Shown here one piece after another: positions 9,222 through 17,282 of a DNA stretch of 64,000 nucleotides. Position 1 is the stretch's first letter. Every line of letters starts with the position of its first letter. A model generated the notes under the pieces. The model ran no database searches and was not told the origin of the DNA. It saw nothing but the letters and a program-made list of their open reading frames with translations. The DNA comes from JAJZNI01 sp035624785 (GTDB lineage: Bacteria > Chloroflexota > Dormibacteria > Aeolococcales > Aeolococcaceae). The position numbers were made by a program, and so were the translations under genes. Location of the stretch: positions 1-64,000 of the forward strand of contig DASPQV010000028.1 of NCBI GenBank assembly GCA_035624785.1. The letters run 5' to 3'.

Positions 9222-9983
9222 TCAGCCGTCTCCAGGGTCCGACACCTCCGCGAGCAGGCTCCGCTGGCGCTCGGCGAGGATCGCCAGCCGTCGCCGGGCT
9301 CCGGGAAAGACGGCCTCCAGAGCGGGCAGCAGCTCGTGGCGCACCCGGCTGCGCAGGAACCGCGGGTCGCGGTTGCTCGGATCGTCGAGGGGCTCGAGGC
9401 CCAGCGCCGCGCAGTAGGCGACGGTCTCCTCCCGCCAGACGTGGAGGAGAGGGCGAGCCAGGCGCCCCTCACGCGCCGCCATGGCCCGGAGACCACGCGG
9501 CGTGGCGCCGGTGAGCAGCCGCATCAGCACCGTCTCCGCCTGGTCGTCGGCGGTGTGGCCGAGCGCTATCGCGCTGGCACCGAGCCGGTCGGCGGCTTCG
9601 CCGAGAGCCCGGTGGCGGGCGCGCCTCGCCTGATCCTGGAGGGATGGGCCGGGCCTGACCTTCACCCGCACCGCCGAGAACCCGACCCCGGCTCTTTCAG
9701 CGAGGGAGGCGACCAGCGCGGCCTCGGCCGCCGAACCGGGCCTGAGCCCGTGGTCCACGTGGACGGCGTGCAGCCGCCAGCCGCGGGGAGGGGCGAGGCG
9801 GGCCATCGCCTCGAGCAGGGCGGTCGAGTCGGGCCCGCCGCTGCAGGCGACGACCACGGTTTCGCCGGGCCGGATCACGCCGTGCCGGTCACAGGCGGTC
9901 GCCACCGCCCGGCGCACCCGGCTCACCGCCGCGGTCCGCTGGGCAGGGGGCAGGCCGGAGCCGTGAGACGGGCCGGTCGCCAT
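9222..9983 (-). CDS. tilS: tRNA(Ile)-lysidine synthetase, short form
   Basis: Modifies the CAU anticodon of tRNA-Ile2 to lysidine so that it reads AUA. The N-type ATP pyrophosphatase P-loop SGGPDST is at residues 48-54. HVDHGLR, LGHTADDQAETVLMRLLTG and the conserved RNxxR-type segment (NRDPRFLRSRVRHELLPAL) follow. At 253 residues it has the catalytic domain but lacks the long C-terminal domains of the E. coli and Bacillus enzymes. The start is the ATG at 9983, because frames starting further upstream would run through the tRNA-Met gene. tilS-hpt-ftsH is a common order; here hpt is missing between tilS and ftsH. Confidence 0.92.
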   Translation of the reverse strand: MATGPSHGSGLPPAQRTAAVSRVRRAVATACDRHGVIRPGETVVVACSGGPDSTALLEAMARLAPPRGWRLHAVHVDHGLRPGSAAEAALVASLAERAGVGFSAVRVKVRPGPSLQDQARRARHRALGEAADRLGASAIALGHTADDQAETVLMRLLTGATPRGLRAMAAREGRLARPLLHVWREETVAYCAALGLEPLDDPSNRDPRFLRSRVRHELLPALEAVFPGARRRLAILAERQRSLLAEVSDPGDG

Positions 9984-10048
9984 CCTGGCGGCGACCCCCT
10001 CACCTGGGACGGCCGCCCCGCTGCCGGCCTGGTCCGAGCCACAGCCGG

Positions 10049-10121
10049 TGGCGGTACCTGGATTCGAACCAGGGACATACCGGGTATGAGCCGGCTGCTC
10101 TACCACCTGAGCTATACCGCC
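10049..10121 (-). tRNA. tRNA-Met(CAT), elongator
   Basis: Folds into a full cloverleaf. The acceptor stem GGCGGTA pairs with TACCGCC. The D arm is GCTC...GAGC, the anticodon stem GCCGG/CCGGT holds loop CTCATAC (anticodon CAT), and the T arm is CCTGG-TTCGAAT-CCAGG. The discriminator is A and the CCA end is not encoded. The G1-C72 pair rules out a standard initiator. A tRNA-Ile2 precursor for TilS also has CAT, but the acceptor and D arm look like elongator tRNA-Met of high-GC bacteria, so Met is preferred. Confidence 0.95.
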
Positions 10122-10182
10122 GGAGGATGCGCCGGGGGCCCCGCGGCCAGCCGCCCCGGGCGAGATCCGGCGCTGAGAGGCA

Positions 10183-10257
10183 TGGTTGCGGCGGCTGGAT
10201 TCGAACCAGCGACCTTCGGGTTATGAGCCCGACGAGCTTCCACTGCTCCACGCCGCA
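10183..10257 (-). tRNA. initiator tRNA-fMet(CAT) with a U1-A72 pair
   Basis: A cloverleaf with anticodon loop CTCATAA. The anticodon stem TCGGG/CCCGA provides the three consecutive G-C pairs diagnostic of initiator tRNA. The T arm is GCTGG-TTCGAAT-CCAGC, the discriminator is A, and CCA is encoded (complement of 10183-10185). The acceptor stem TGCGGCG/CGCCGCA pairs at all seven positions, so position 1-72 is U-A rather than the usual bacterial C-A mismatch. The D loop is two bases shorter than in E. coli. Confidence 0.96.
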
Positions 10258-10345
10258 CGCGCAGCATAGCGCGTCGCCCGCCCAGGGCAAACCAAGTTCG
10301 TGAGCCCCGGGTCCCGCGACCCGGATCCGGCTTGGAGGCGGGTGG

Positions 10346-10834
10346 TCAGCGCCCGGCGGGGCTGGGTGCCGGCGACACCGGAGGCGGCTTGACGATCGTC
10401 GGCGTCGGCGTCGGAGTGGGCGTGGGCGACCCCGGCTTGGCGGCCGACGGCGACGGCGACGGCGACGCGGTCGGCGTCGTCGCGTCGAAGGTCGGCGGCG
10501 TGGCATTCAAGCCGCCAGAGCGCGGCACCATCTGGCCGGACGGGGCCACGACGTAGATGCTCTCCCCGGGCAGGTGATAGCCGAGCTTGCGAGCCTGCTC
10601 CTCCACCCACGCCGGGCCCTGGGCCTCGGCGATCTCCAGGGAGCGTTCCGCGATCTGCTCCTCCAGAGCGCTGTTGGCCTGCTGGAGCTGGGTGAGCCTG
10701 CCCGCCAGGGCTCGGTCCTGCGACACCTGGCCGTAGAACGCATACGCCGCCCACCCGCAGGCGGCCGCGGCGAGCACTGCGAGCAGCCGGCGCACAGTCA
10801 GTCGGTGCGGCCGGGGTGGCGAGTCGCGGTCCAT
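10346..10834 (-). CDS. FtsB/DivIC-like septum-formation initiator protein
   Basis: A 162-residue bitopic protein. It has a short basic cytoplasmic N-terminus (MDRDSPPRPHRLTVRR), one membrane helix at about residues 15-34, then a coiled coil (about 40-72: LAGRLTQLQQANSALEEQIA) and the segment VEEQARKLGYHLPGESIYVV. That last segment matches the FtsB/DivIC family pattern, in which a conserved EExAR-lGyv-pGE follows the coiled coil. A proline/serine/threonine-rich tail (113-162) contains PSPSPS and TPTPTPTPT repeats. I chose the ATG at 10834 because AGAGGG lies 6 nt upstream; an earlier ATG at 10882 is possible. In divisome biology such proteins link FtsL and FtsQ. The assignment is by architecture, so it is moderately sure. 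Confidence 0.75.
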   Translation of the reverse strand: MDRDSPPRPHRLTVRRLLAVLAAAACGWAAYAFYGQVSQDRALAGRLTQLQQANSALEEQIAERSLEIAEAQGPAWVEEQARKLGYHLPGESIYVVAPSGQMVPRSGGLNATPPTFDATTPTASPSPSPSAAKPGSPTPTPTPTPTIVKPPPVSPAPSPAGR

Positions 10835-10940
10835 GACGGCCCTCTGGAAGACGTGAGCGGGATCGGCCGTGGCGGCCCGCATAGTCTGCGACCGAGTCCC
10901 TGAATTGACAAGTTGTTGCCGCAACTTGGAGCCACCGGGC

Positions 10941-11981
10941 TCAGGCCTCGGCCGCGGCCTCCCATCGCCGTCGCCACTCATCGGCGGAGAGCCCGTGGAG
11001 GTCGGCGCCCTCGGCCCGGGCCGCCGTCTCCAGGCGCCGGAAGCGGTCGGCGTACGCGGCCGCCCGCTCCCGGAGCGCGTCCTCGGAATTGACGCGGAGC
11101 TGGCGAGCCAGGGAGACGATGGCAAACAGCAGCTCGCCGATCGCCGTGTCCAGTGAGGCTTGAGCCGGGCCAGGTGGAGCCGCGTGGCGCGCGTCGGAAT
11201 CCGCGAAGCCGACCGCGCCCGCTGCGGGAAACCCCTCTCCCGAGGCGGTGTCCGCCCATCCCAATGGACCGCCACCGGCCTCGGTGGACGCGCTTCCGGC
11301 GGGGCCGCCGCTCAGACCCTCCGCAGCACCGGAGCGGCTGCTTCCGCTGCCCGCTCCGGCCGGGCGGCTGATCTCACCCTCCGCGATGGTCCAGTCACCG
11401 CCCCGGACCGCCCGCGGTGGAGCTGCCCGGGAAGCCCGGGCCACCGCATCGACGCCGGCCTGGATCGCCGCCAGCGCGTCGGCGACGCTGGGCGTCTCAT
11501 CGAAGCCGACTCGCGCCGGCCGCTTCTGCACCCCCTGGGCGAAGGCCAGGGCGGGCAGCGCATGAGGAACTCCATCGAGCAGCGAGAGCCGCTCCCGCTT
11601 CTCGACCCGCTTGAGCCGCTCCCAGTTGACGACCACCTCCTCGGCGCCGGCGACCGCCGTGTCGCCGAAGACGTGGGGATGACGGTGCACCATCTTGGCC
11701 CGGGTGGTCTCGGCCACATGGCCGATGTCGAAGCCATCCGGCTCCTCGGCGGCGATGGCGCAGTGCATCAGCACCTGGAGCAGGAGGTCGCCGAGCTCCT
11801 CGCGGAGGGTCTCGGGCCCCCGGAAGTCGATGGCCTCGAGCAGCTCGTAGGTCTCCTCGAGCAGGTAGGGGCGGAGGGAGCGGTGGGTCTGGGCCCGGTC
11901 CCAGGGACAGCCACCCGGGGCGCGGAGGCGCTCCACCACCTCGTTGAGCTCACGCAGCGCCTGCGCCGCCTCCTCACGCAT
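10941..11981 (-). CDS. mazG: nucleoside triphosphate pyrophosphohydrolase MazG with inserted linker
   Basis: Hydrolyses NTPs and dNTPs to monophosphates and PPi. The first MazG domain holds CPWDRAQTHRSLRPYLLEE and the metal-binding EExYE...EELGDLLLQV helices (about residues 25-70). RHPHVFGD and NWERLK follow. The second domain appears near the C-terminus (IGELLFAIVSLARQLRVNSEDAL). Between them, residues about 195-275 form a Gly/Ala/Ser-rich, low-complexity stretch not seen in the usual ~260-residue enzyme, giving 346 residues in total. The gene lies between mfd (upstream, 200 bp away) and the FtsB-like gene, all on the minus strand. Confidence 0.92.
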   Translation of the reverse strand: MREEAAQALRELNEVVERLRAPGGCPWDRAQTHRSLRPYLLEETYELLEAIDFRGPETLREELGDLLLQVLMHCAIAAEEPDGFDIGHVAETTRAKMVHRHPHVFGDTAVAGAEEVVVNWERLKRVEKRERLSLLDGVPHALPALAFAQGVQKRPARVGFDETPSVADALAAIQAGVDAVARASRAAPPRAVRGGDWTIAEGEISRPAGAGSGSSRSGAAEGLSGGPAGSASTEAGGGPLGWADTASGEGFPAAGAVGFADSDARHAAPPGPAQASLDTAIGELLFAIVSLARQLRVNSEDALRERAAAYADRFRRLETAARAEGADLHGLSADEWRRRWEAAAEA

Positions 11982-12181
11982 CGGGACGCACCGCAGGCAC
12001 CGGGGCGGCGCCTCTCTCCGGCGGCCGCCTCACCGGCACCGTCAACGGCCGACGGCGGAGTGGCTCCGGCCTGCGTCGGCCGATTCCCCAAGGCCAGCGC
12101 GCGCGAAGCCTCCGCTCGACGCGCACCCCGGCGCCTGGACCCCTCGACCCTTCGACATGACCCGTCACCCGCACCGTCCTC

Positions 12182-15100
12182 TCACGCCGGCACCGCCTGG
12201 CGGGCCCGCACCAGCCGGCCCAGCTCGCGAAGCACACGCAGCAGCACATCCTGCCATTCGGCGTCGGCGGTCCGCCCCGGGGCGGGCATGACGTAGAGCC
12301 GGGTCGCGGAGGTGGCGGTGTGGGCGCGCCAGCCACGCGCGACCGCTTCCAGGTCGAGGCCGTGCTCGGGGACGAGCTGGACCACCGCGCCCGGGGCGCG
12401 ACCTCCCGCCGCTCCCCGGCCGTCGCCTCCCGACGCCACCCGGGCCGAGGCGACCGCCGGGCCTCGCGAGGTCTCCACCGACTGCGCCCCGGCGGCCGCG
12501 GCGAGCAGGCGCACCCGGAGCGAGTAGACGAGCCCATCGGCCTCGGGGGGCAGGGGGCCGAAACGGTCGGCGAGGCCGCGCGCCGCCCGCTCCAGCTCGG
12601 GCTCCACGGCACAGCCGGCCAGGTCCTGGTAGCAGCGCAGGCGGAGACGCTCCTCGGGGATGTAGCCGGCGGGCAGGAAGGCGGGCAGCGGCAGCGACAC
12701 CGTCACCTGGGCCGGGGCCTCAAGCAGCGGCCGTCCCTGGAGGGCGCGCACCGCCGTCTCCAGCAACCGGTTGTACATCTCCAGGCCGACGGCGGCGATC
12801 TCGCCATGCTGCTCCTCGCCGAGCAGGTTGCCGGCGCCGCGGATCTCCAGGTCGCGCATCGCCAGCTTGAATCCCGCGCCCAGGTCCTGGAGATCGCCGA
12901 TCACCTCCAGACGCCTGTCGGCTCGCTCGGTCAGCGACCTTTCGGCCGGATAGAGGAGATAGGCGTAGGCTCGCTGGCCGGCCCTGCCCACCCGGCCCCG
13001 GAGCTGGTAGAGCTGAGCCAGGCCGAGCCGGTGCGCGTCGCTGACCACGATGGTGTTGGCGTTGGGGATGTCGAGCCCGGATTCGATGATCGTGGTGCAG
13101 ACCAGGACGTCCACCTCGCCGTCGATGAAGGCCCGCATCACCGAGGCCAGCATCTCCTCGTGCATCTGGCCGTGGGCGACGGCGACCCGGGCCTCGGGCA
13201 CCAGCCGGCGCATCCACTCGGCCTCGCGCTCGATGGTCTGGACCCGGTTGTGGACGTGGAACACCTGGCCCCCGCGGGCCAGCTCCCGGGTGACCACCTC
13301 CCGGACCAGGGAGTCCTCGCGAGCGGTCACGTAGGTCTTGATCGGCTGGCGCTCCTCAGGCGGGGTCTGGATGACCGAGAGGTCGCGGATGCCGGCCAGC
13401 GCCATGTGCAGCGTCCTGGGTATCGGGGTGGCCGACAGAGAGAGCACGTCGACCGCGACGCGGAGCTCCTTGAACCGCTCCTTCTGGAGCACGCCGAAGC
13501 GCTGCTCCTCGTCGATCACCACCAGGCCCAGGTCGCGGAACCGGACATCGCCCTGGAGCAGCCGGTGAGTGCCGATGACGATGTCGACGGTCCCGGTGCT
13601 CAGGCCGAGCAGGGTGCCGCGCTGCTCCTCCTCGGTGCAGAACCTGGAGAGCTGGTGCACTGTCACCGGGAACGGCCGGAGCCGCTCCGAGAAGGTGAGG
13701 TAGTGCTGCTGGCAGAGCACCGTGGTGGGCACGAGGACGGCCACCTGGCGCCCCTCGGCGACCACCTTGAAGGCGGCCCGCACCGCCAGCTCGGTCTTGC
13801 CGAAGCCGACGTCGCCGCAGACCACCCGATCCATCGGCCGTGCCGCCTCCATGTCGCGCTTGATCTCATCCAGGACCAGCACCTGGTCGGGGGTCTCCTC
13901 GAAGGGGAAGGCGGCCTCGAGCTCATGCTGCCAATCCGAGTCGGGGGCGCAGGCATGGCCGGCGGCGGCCTCGCGGCGAGAGTAGAGGCCGAGCAGCTCA
14001 CGGGCGACCTCCTCGGTGCGCTCGCGCACCCGCCTCTTGGTTCGCTCCCACTCGCCGGTGCCGAGCCGGGAGAGGGCGGGGCGGGCGTCCGAGCCCCCTA
14101 TGTATCGGTCAATTCTGTCCAGATGCTCGACGGGGACGAGGAGGCGATCCGAGTCCGCGTACTCCAGCACCATGTACTCGCGCTCGACCACGGATTCGGC
14201 TTCGCCCTCCGCCTCGGCGCCGCTCACCGCGACCCGCCGCATCTCCACGAAGCGGCCGATGCCGTGGTCGCGGTGGACCACCAGCTCCCCGGGGCTGAAC
14301 TCGAGCACGAAGCCCTGGGCGGCGGCCCGGCTGGAGGCGGCCCGACGGGCGCCGCGCGCCGAGGTCGACTCCGCCCGGCGGGCCCCCCGGGCAAGCGGGG
14401 AGCCGCGGCGCTTGACGATGCCGAAGAGCTCGTGGTCGCTGAAGACGGCGAGGCCGAGGTCGGGAGCTCGAAACCCCGACGAGACCTCGCCGCCGGTGAT
14501 CAGCAGGGCGCCGGGAGCCGCGGGCAGGGTGCTGGCGTCCGCCTCGTCCACGGCCACCGGCTCGAGCCCGGCATCCGCGGCCAGCTCGAACACCCGTCTC
14601 TCCTGCCGGGAGACCACCAGGGCGCAGCCACCGGCGGCGAGCTCGGGGCCCAGCTCGGCGGCGAAGGCGCCCCAGCGGCCGGCGTACGGCTCCGCCTCGC
14701 GCCAGCCGAGGTCCGGACCGCCGTCCTCGGGATGCTCGGCCACCAGCTCCACGGCCCGGCCGAGGCAGCCGTCGAGCACCTCCAGGGGAAGCAGGCCCCC
14801 GCGGGCCCCGGCGGGCAGCTCGCCTCGGGCCTCCTCCTGGTCGCGAAGCCCCTCCAGCTCCTCGGCATGCCGGGCACCGGAGCGGCGGGCCCGCTCGACC
14901 CCGCCAGCGGCCAGCACCAGGGTGTCATCACCGAGGTGGTCGAGCACGCTGGCGGATCCGTTGAGGTAGGGGGCGAAGAGATCGACCCCCTCGTCGTAGA
15001 CGCCGAGATCGAGCTGGGCCAGGTCCGTCTCCCACTGCTCGCGGACCTCCGGACGGCAGACCGACCGCTCCAGCCTGGAGACCTCCTCCAGGGCCCGGGC

Positions 15101-15805
15101 GACGGCCTCCGGTCGAAGGTCCAGCTCCCGCGCCGGCAGCAGAGGGACTCGGTCCAGACGCCCGACCGAGGTCTGCGTCGCCGGGTCGAACATCCGGATC
15201 TCCTCGACATCGTCCCCGAACCATTCGGCCCGCCAAGGGCGGGCGCGATCCAGTCCGAAGACGTCGACGATGCCTCCGCGGACCGCCATCTCACCAGGGG
15301 CGGTCACGGCGTCGACGCGCCGGTAGCCGAGGCCCACCAGCAGCCGGAGCAGGGCGTCACGGCTGAATCGCTGGCCCCGCTCCAGCTCGGCGGTCCCGGC
15401 CAGCGCCCCCCGCGGGAGGGTGGGACGGAGCAGCCCCGCGGGCGAGGCGATCACCAGGGTGGGCTGAGCCCGCCGGAGCATGGCCAGGGTCGCGATACGC
15501 CGGCGGCTCACCTCCTCGGACGGTGGCACCCGGTCGAACCCCGGCGTGTCCGCCGCCGGCCAGAGGCCCAGCCCGGAGTCGCCGCCCCAGAGCCGGGCGT
15601 CGGCGTAGACGCTCTCCGGCTGAGCGGTGACCACCAGCACGTTCCGACCGGCGCGCCGGCGCAGCCACCAGGCGACCAGGCCCACCGCCCCCTCGGGGAC
15701 CCCGCCCAATCGCCGGGCCCGACCGGCCAGCACCAGGCCCAAGGGAGCTGCGCGACCGAGCAGCGACTCGAGGGTGGGCGCACCCGTGACCGCGCCGTCA
15801 GCCAA
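12182..15805 (-). CDS. mfd: transcription-repair coupling factor Mfd
   Basis: DNA translocase that removes stalled RNA polymerase and recruits UvrA to template-strand lesions. The 1207-residue protein has the UvrB-like N-terminal module (starting at the LGLVLAGRARRLGG segment). The RNA polymerase-interacting domain begins near residue 510 (VHRDHGIGRFVEM). In the RecG-like motor, Walker A is GDVGFGKTEL at about 664, the DEEQ box IDEEQRFG about 765, and the TRG-like region (LRGRVGRAGQRAYAYLL) follows. A C-terminal domain completes it. Unusual insertions rich in Arg/Ala/Ser (repeated ARGARRAxS) lie just before the RID, and another Gly/Ala-rich stretch lies near the C-terminus. The start overlaps the end of pth by 8 nt. 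Confidence 0.98.
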   Translation of the reverse strand: MADGAVTGAPTLESLLGRAAPLGLVLAGRARRLGGVPEGAVGLVAWWLRRRAGRNVLVVTAQPESVYADARLWGGDSGLGLWPAADTPGFDRVPPSEEVSRRRIATLAMLRRAQPTLVIASPAGLLRPTLPRGALAGTAELERGQRFSRDALLRLLVGLGYRRVDAVTAPGEMAVRGGIVDVFGLDRARPWRAEWFGDDVEEIRMFDPATQTSVGRLDRVPLLPARELDLRPEAVARALEEVSRLERSVCRPEVREQWETDLAQLDLGVYDEGVDLFAPYLNGSASVLDHLGDDTLVLAAGGVERARRSGARHAEELEGLRDQEEARGELPAGARGGLLPLEVLDGCLGRAVELVAEHPEDGGPDLGWREAEPYAGRWGAFAAELGPELAAGGCALVVSRQERRVFELAADAGLEPVAVDEADASTLPAAPGALLITGGEVSSGFRAPDLGLAVFSDHELFGIVKRRGSPLARGARRAESTSARGARRAASSRAAAQGFVLEFSPGELVVHRDHGIGRFVEMRRVAVSGAEAEGEAESVVEREYMVLEYADSDRLLVPVEHLDRIDRYIGGSDARPALSRLGTGEWERTKRRVRERTEEVARELLGLYSRREAAAGHACAPDSDWQHELEAAFPFEETPDQVLVLDEIKRDMEAARPMDRVVCGDVGFGKTELAVRAAFKVVAEGRQVAVLVPTTVLCQQHYLTFSERLRPFPVTVHQLSRFCTEEEQRGTLLGLSTGTVDIVIGTHRLLQGDVRFRDLGLVVIDEEQRFGVLQKERFKELRVAVDVLSLSATPIPRTLHMALAGIRDLSVIQTPPEERQPIKTYVTAREDSLVREVVTRELARGGQVFHVHNRVQTIEREAEWMRRLVPEARVAVAHGQMHEEMLASVMRAFIDGEVDVLVCTTIIESGLDIPNANTIVVSDAHRLGLAQLYQLRGRVGRAGQRAYAYLLYPAERSLTERADRRLEVIGDLQDLGAGFKLAMRDLEIRGAGNLLGEEQHGEIAAVGLEMYNRLLETAVRALQGRPLLEAPAQVTVSLPLPAFLPAGYIPEERLRLRCYQDLAGCAVEPELERAARGLADRFGPLPPEADGLVYSLRVRLLAAAAGAQSVETSRGPAVASARVASGGDGRGAAGGRAPGAVVQLVPEHGLDLEAVARGWRAHTATSATRLYVMPAPGRTADAEWQDVLLRVLRELGRLVRARQAVPA

Positions 15806-16385
15806 CCGGCGGCTCCAGGGGGAAGGGCCGGTTGTATTCGCTCATCGCCCTCTCCAGTCCATCGCGCACGATCGCCATCGTGGCATCGGCAGCACGCCGC
15901 ACGACTGCGGGCAGGCCGGCCCGCTCCTCCACGGCGAACGGAGAGAGCACGTGGTCGATGGTGTCGTCGTCGGGGGCGGGACGTCCCACCCCGACCCGCA
16001 CCCGGATGAATTCGGCGGTCCGCCACGAATCGATGAGCGAGGCCACACCGCGATGCCCACCAGCGGAGCCGCCGCGGCGCAGCCGCAAGCGGCCGAATGC
16101 AAGGTCGACGTCGTCGTGGACGACCACCACCTCGGAGACGGCGACGCTGAACACTCTTACCAGCTGCACGCCCGCACGACCACTCAGGTTCATGTACGTG
16201 TAGGGCCGGGCGAGGACCAGATCGCAGCCCTCCACCGAGCCCTCTCGGACGCGGGCCGGGCCCTCGCGCCGCTGGCGTCCGAACCGGCCCCGGCGCTCCA
16301 GCTCATCGAGCACCATCCAGCCGCAGTTGTGCCGGCTGTGGGCGTACTCGCCGCCCGGGTTGCCGAGGCCGATGACCAGGTTCAC
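15798..16385 (-). CDS. pth: peptidyl-tRNA hydrolase
   Basis: Cleaves peptidyl-tRNA released by drop-off so that the tRNA can be recycled. The 195-residue protein starts MNLVIGLGNPGGEYAHSRHN. That segment contains the catalytic-site N9 and H19 (equivalent to N10 and H20 of the E. coli enzyme). VVHDDVDLAFGRLRLRRGGS and the GGHRGVASLI segment also match the family. The start codon overlaps the stop of ybeY by 4 nt and the stop overlaps the mfd start by 8 nt, so ybeY-pth-mfd are coupled. pth-mfd adjacency is common in Actinobacteria and Firmicutes. Confidence 0.97.
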   Translation of the reverse strand: MNLVIGLGNPGGEYAHSRHNCGWMVLDELERRGRFGRQRREGPARVREGSVEGCDLVLARPYTYMNLSGRAGVQLVRVFSVAVSEVVVVHDDVDLAFGRLRLRRGGSAGGHRGVASLIDSWRTAEFIRVRVGVGRPAPDDDTIDHVLSPFAVEERAGLPAVVRRAADATMAIVRDGLERAMSEYNRPFPLEPPVG

Positions 16386-16873
16386 GGAGTGGGAGTCTCC
16401 GCCTCCAGGTCAGGGATCGCAGCACCGGGGAGCAGGCGCCTGGTCTCCCCGGTCATCCTCGCCGCCTCGACCGGATCCCCGTGGTCGAAACCGAGGCAGT
16501 GGAGCAGACCGTGGACGGCAAGCAGGCGCAGCTCGGCGGCGGGGTCCTCGGGCCGCTGGGCGATGGCCCTTTCGACCGAGATGGCGATGTCCCCCACCCA
16601 ATCTCCCTCACCGGGAAAGGAGAGCACATCGGTGGCGGCATCGATCCCGGCGTGGCGGGCGTTGAGGCTCCTGAGCTCGCCGTCCCCGGCCAGCCTCACC
16701 GCGAGCCCACTGCGGGAAGGCACCGCGAGCGCGTCACCGCTGTCACGGAGCAAAGGGCCGAGAGCGGCCTGGCGCACAGCGGAGAGGGCCCGGGCGTCGA
16801 GCGAGGCGGAGCGGTGCAGCGTGACCCGCATCAGCGGGGGACGATCGGGGTGACGCTCAGGCCGACCAGGCAC
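16382..16873 (-). CDS. ybeY: endoribonuclease YbeY (16S rRNA maturation)
   Basis: A metal-dependent RNase acting in 16S rRNA 3' end maturation and ribosome quality control. The zinc motif reads HGLLHCLGFDHGD, with the three histidines of the H-x3-H-x5-H pattern. The preceding segments TDVLSFPGEGD, GDIAIS and LRLLAVHG are also typical. The length is 163 residues from a GTG at 16873, which has GAGG a few bases upstream. An ATG at 16831 (MRVTLHRS) would give 149 residues and is nearly as likely. rpsU lies immediately upstream on the same strand. Confidence 0.93.
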   Translation of the reverse strand: MPGRPERHPDRPPLMRVTLHRSASLDARALSAVRQAALGPLLRDSGDALAVPSRSGLAVRLAGDGELRSLNARHAGIDAATDVLSFPGEGDWVGDIAISVERAIAQRPEDPAAELRLLAVHGLLHCLGFDHGDPVEAARMTGETRRLLPGAAIPDLEAETPTP

Positions 16874-16878
16874 GCACC

Positions 16879-17061
16879 TCAGCTGGCCTTGGCCCGGCGC
16901 TTCCGGGCCGCCACCAGCTTGCGCTTGCGGCGCACCGACGGCTTCTCGTAGTGCTCGCGACGGCGGACCTCGGAGAGGATGCCGTTCTGCTTGATCTTCT
17001 TGTTGAAGCGCCGGAGCGCGCTCTCGAAGGTCTCGCCCTCACGGACCTTGACCTCGGACAC
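16879..17061 (-). CDS. rpsU: 30S ribosomal protein bS21
   Basis: A 60-residue basic protein of the small ribosomal subunit located near the anti-Shine-Dalgarno end of 16S rRNA. The sequence VKVREGETFESALRRFNKKI, followed by the ILSEVRRREHYEKPSVRRK region and a Lys/Arg-rich C-terminus, is diagnostic. The start is a GTG at 17061, chosen because the protein then has the family length and because a long Shine-Dalgarno element lies 13 nt upstream. rpsU, ybeY, pth and mfd appear to be one minus-strand unit. The helicase gene is divergent on the other side. Confidence 0.96.
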   Translation of the reverse strand: MSEVKVREGETFESALRRFNKKIKQNGILSEVRRREHYEKPSVRRKRKLVAARKRRAKAS

Positions 17062-17068
17062 GGGGGTT

Positions 17069-17082
17069 GGATCACCTCCTCC
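17069..17082 (-). promoter_or_regulatory. extended Shine-Dalgarno sequence of rpsU
   Basis: The minus strand reads GGAGGAGGTGATCC. Its AGGAGGTGATCC core is the exact complement of the conserved 3' end of bacterial 16S rRNA (GGATCACCTCCT). No other gene in the window has such a long match. The distance from AGGAGG to the GTG is 13 nt. Because bS21 sits next to the anti-SD, such a site may serve autoregulation (inference). Confidence 0.65.
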
Positions 17083-17282
17083 GCGCCGCCCGACGGCGGC
17101 ATGCTCGGCACCATTCCGGCCGCGGGCGACACCGGGGCCGGGACGGCTCACTCTACCAGGCGCGCCGGCCACGCCGGCCGGACCGGAATCCCCGAGTGGG
17201 GCCCAGCCGGCGCGGCGACGCGCGCTGGGGTCCGGGGGCGCTCGAGGTCAAACGGATGTACGGGCTGCGCTATCATCGCCCG

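Noticed and set aside
10049..10121. tRNA-Ile2(CAT) as an alternative for the first tRNA, suggested by tilS next door
   Set aside because: Acceptor stem, D arm and T stem resemble elongator tRNA-Met of high-GC bacteria; identity elements of tRNA-Ile2 are not evident.
12320..16009. 1229-codon open frame on the plus strand opposite mfd and pth
   Set aside because: It is antisense to two strongly conserved genes, has low-complexity His/Gly/Arg-rich composition and no domain; it arises from high GC content.
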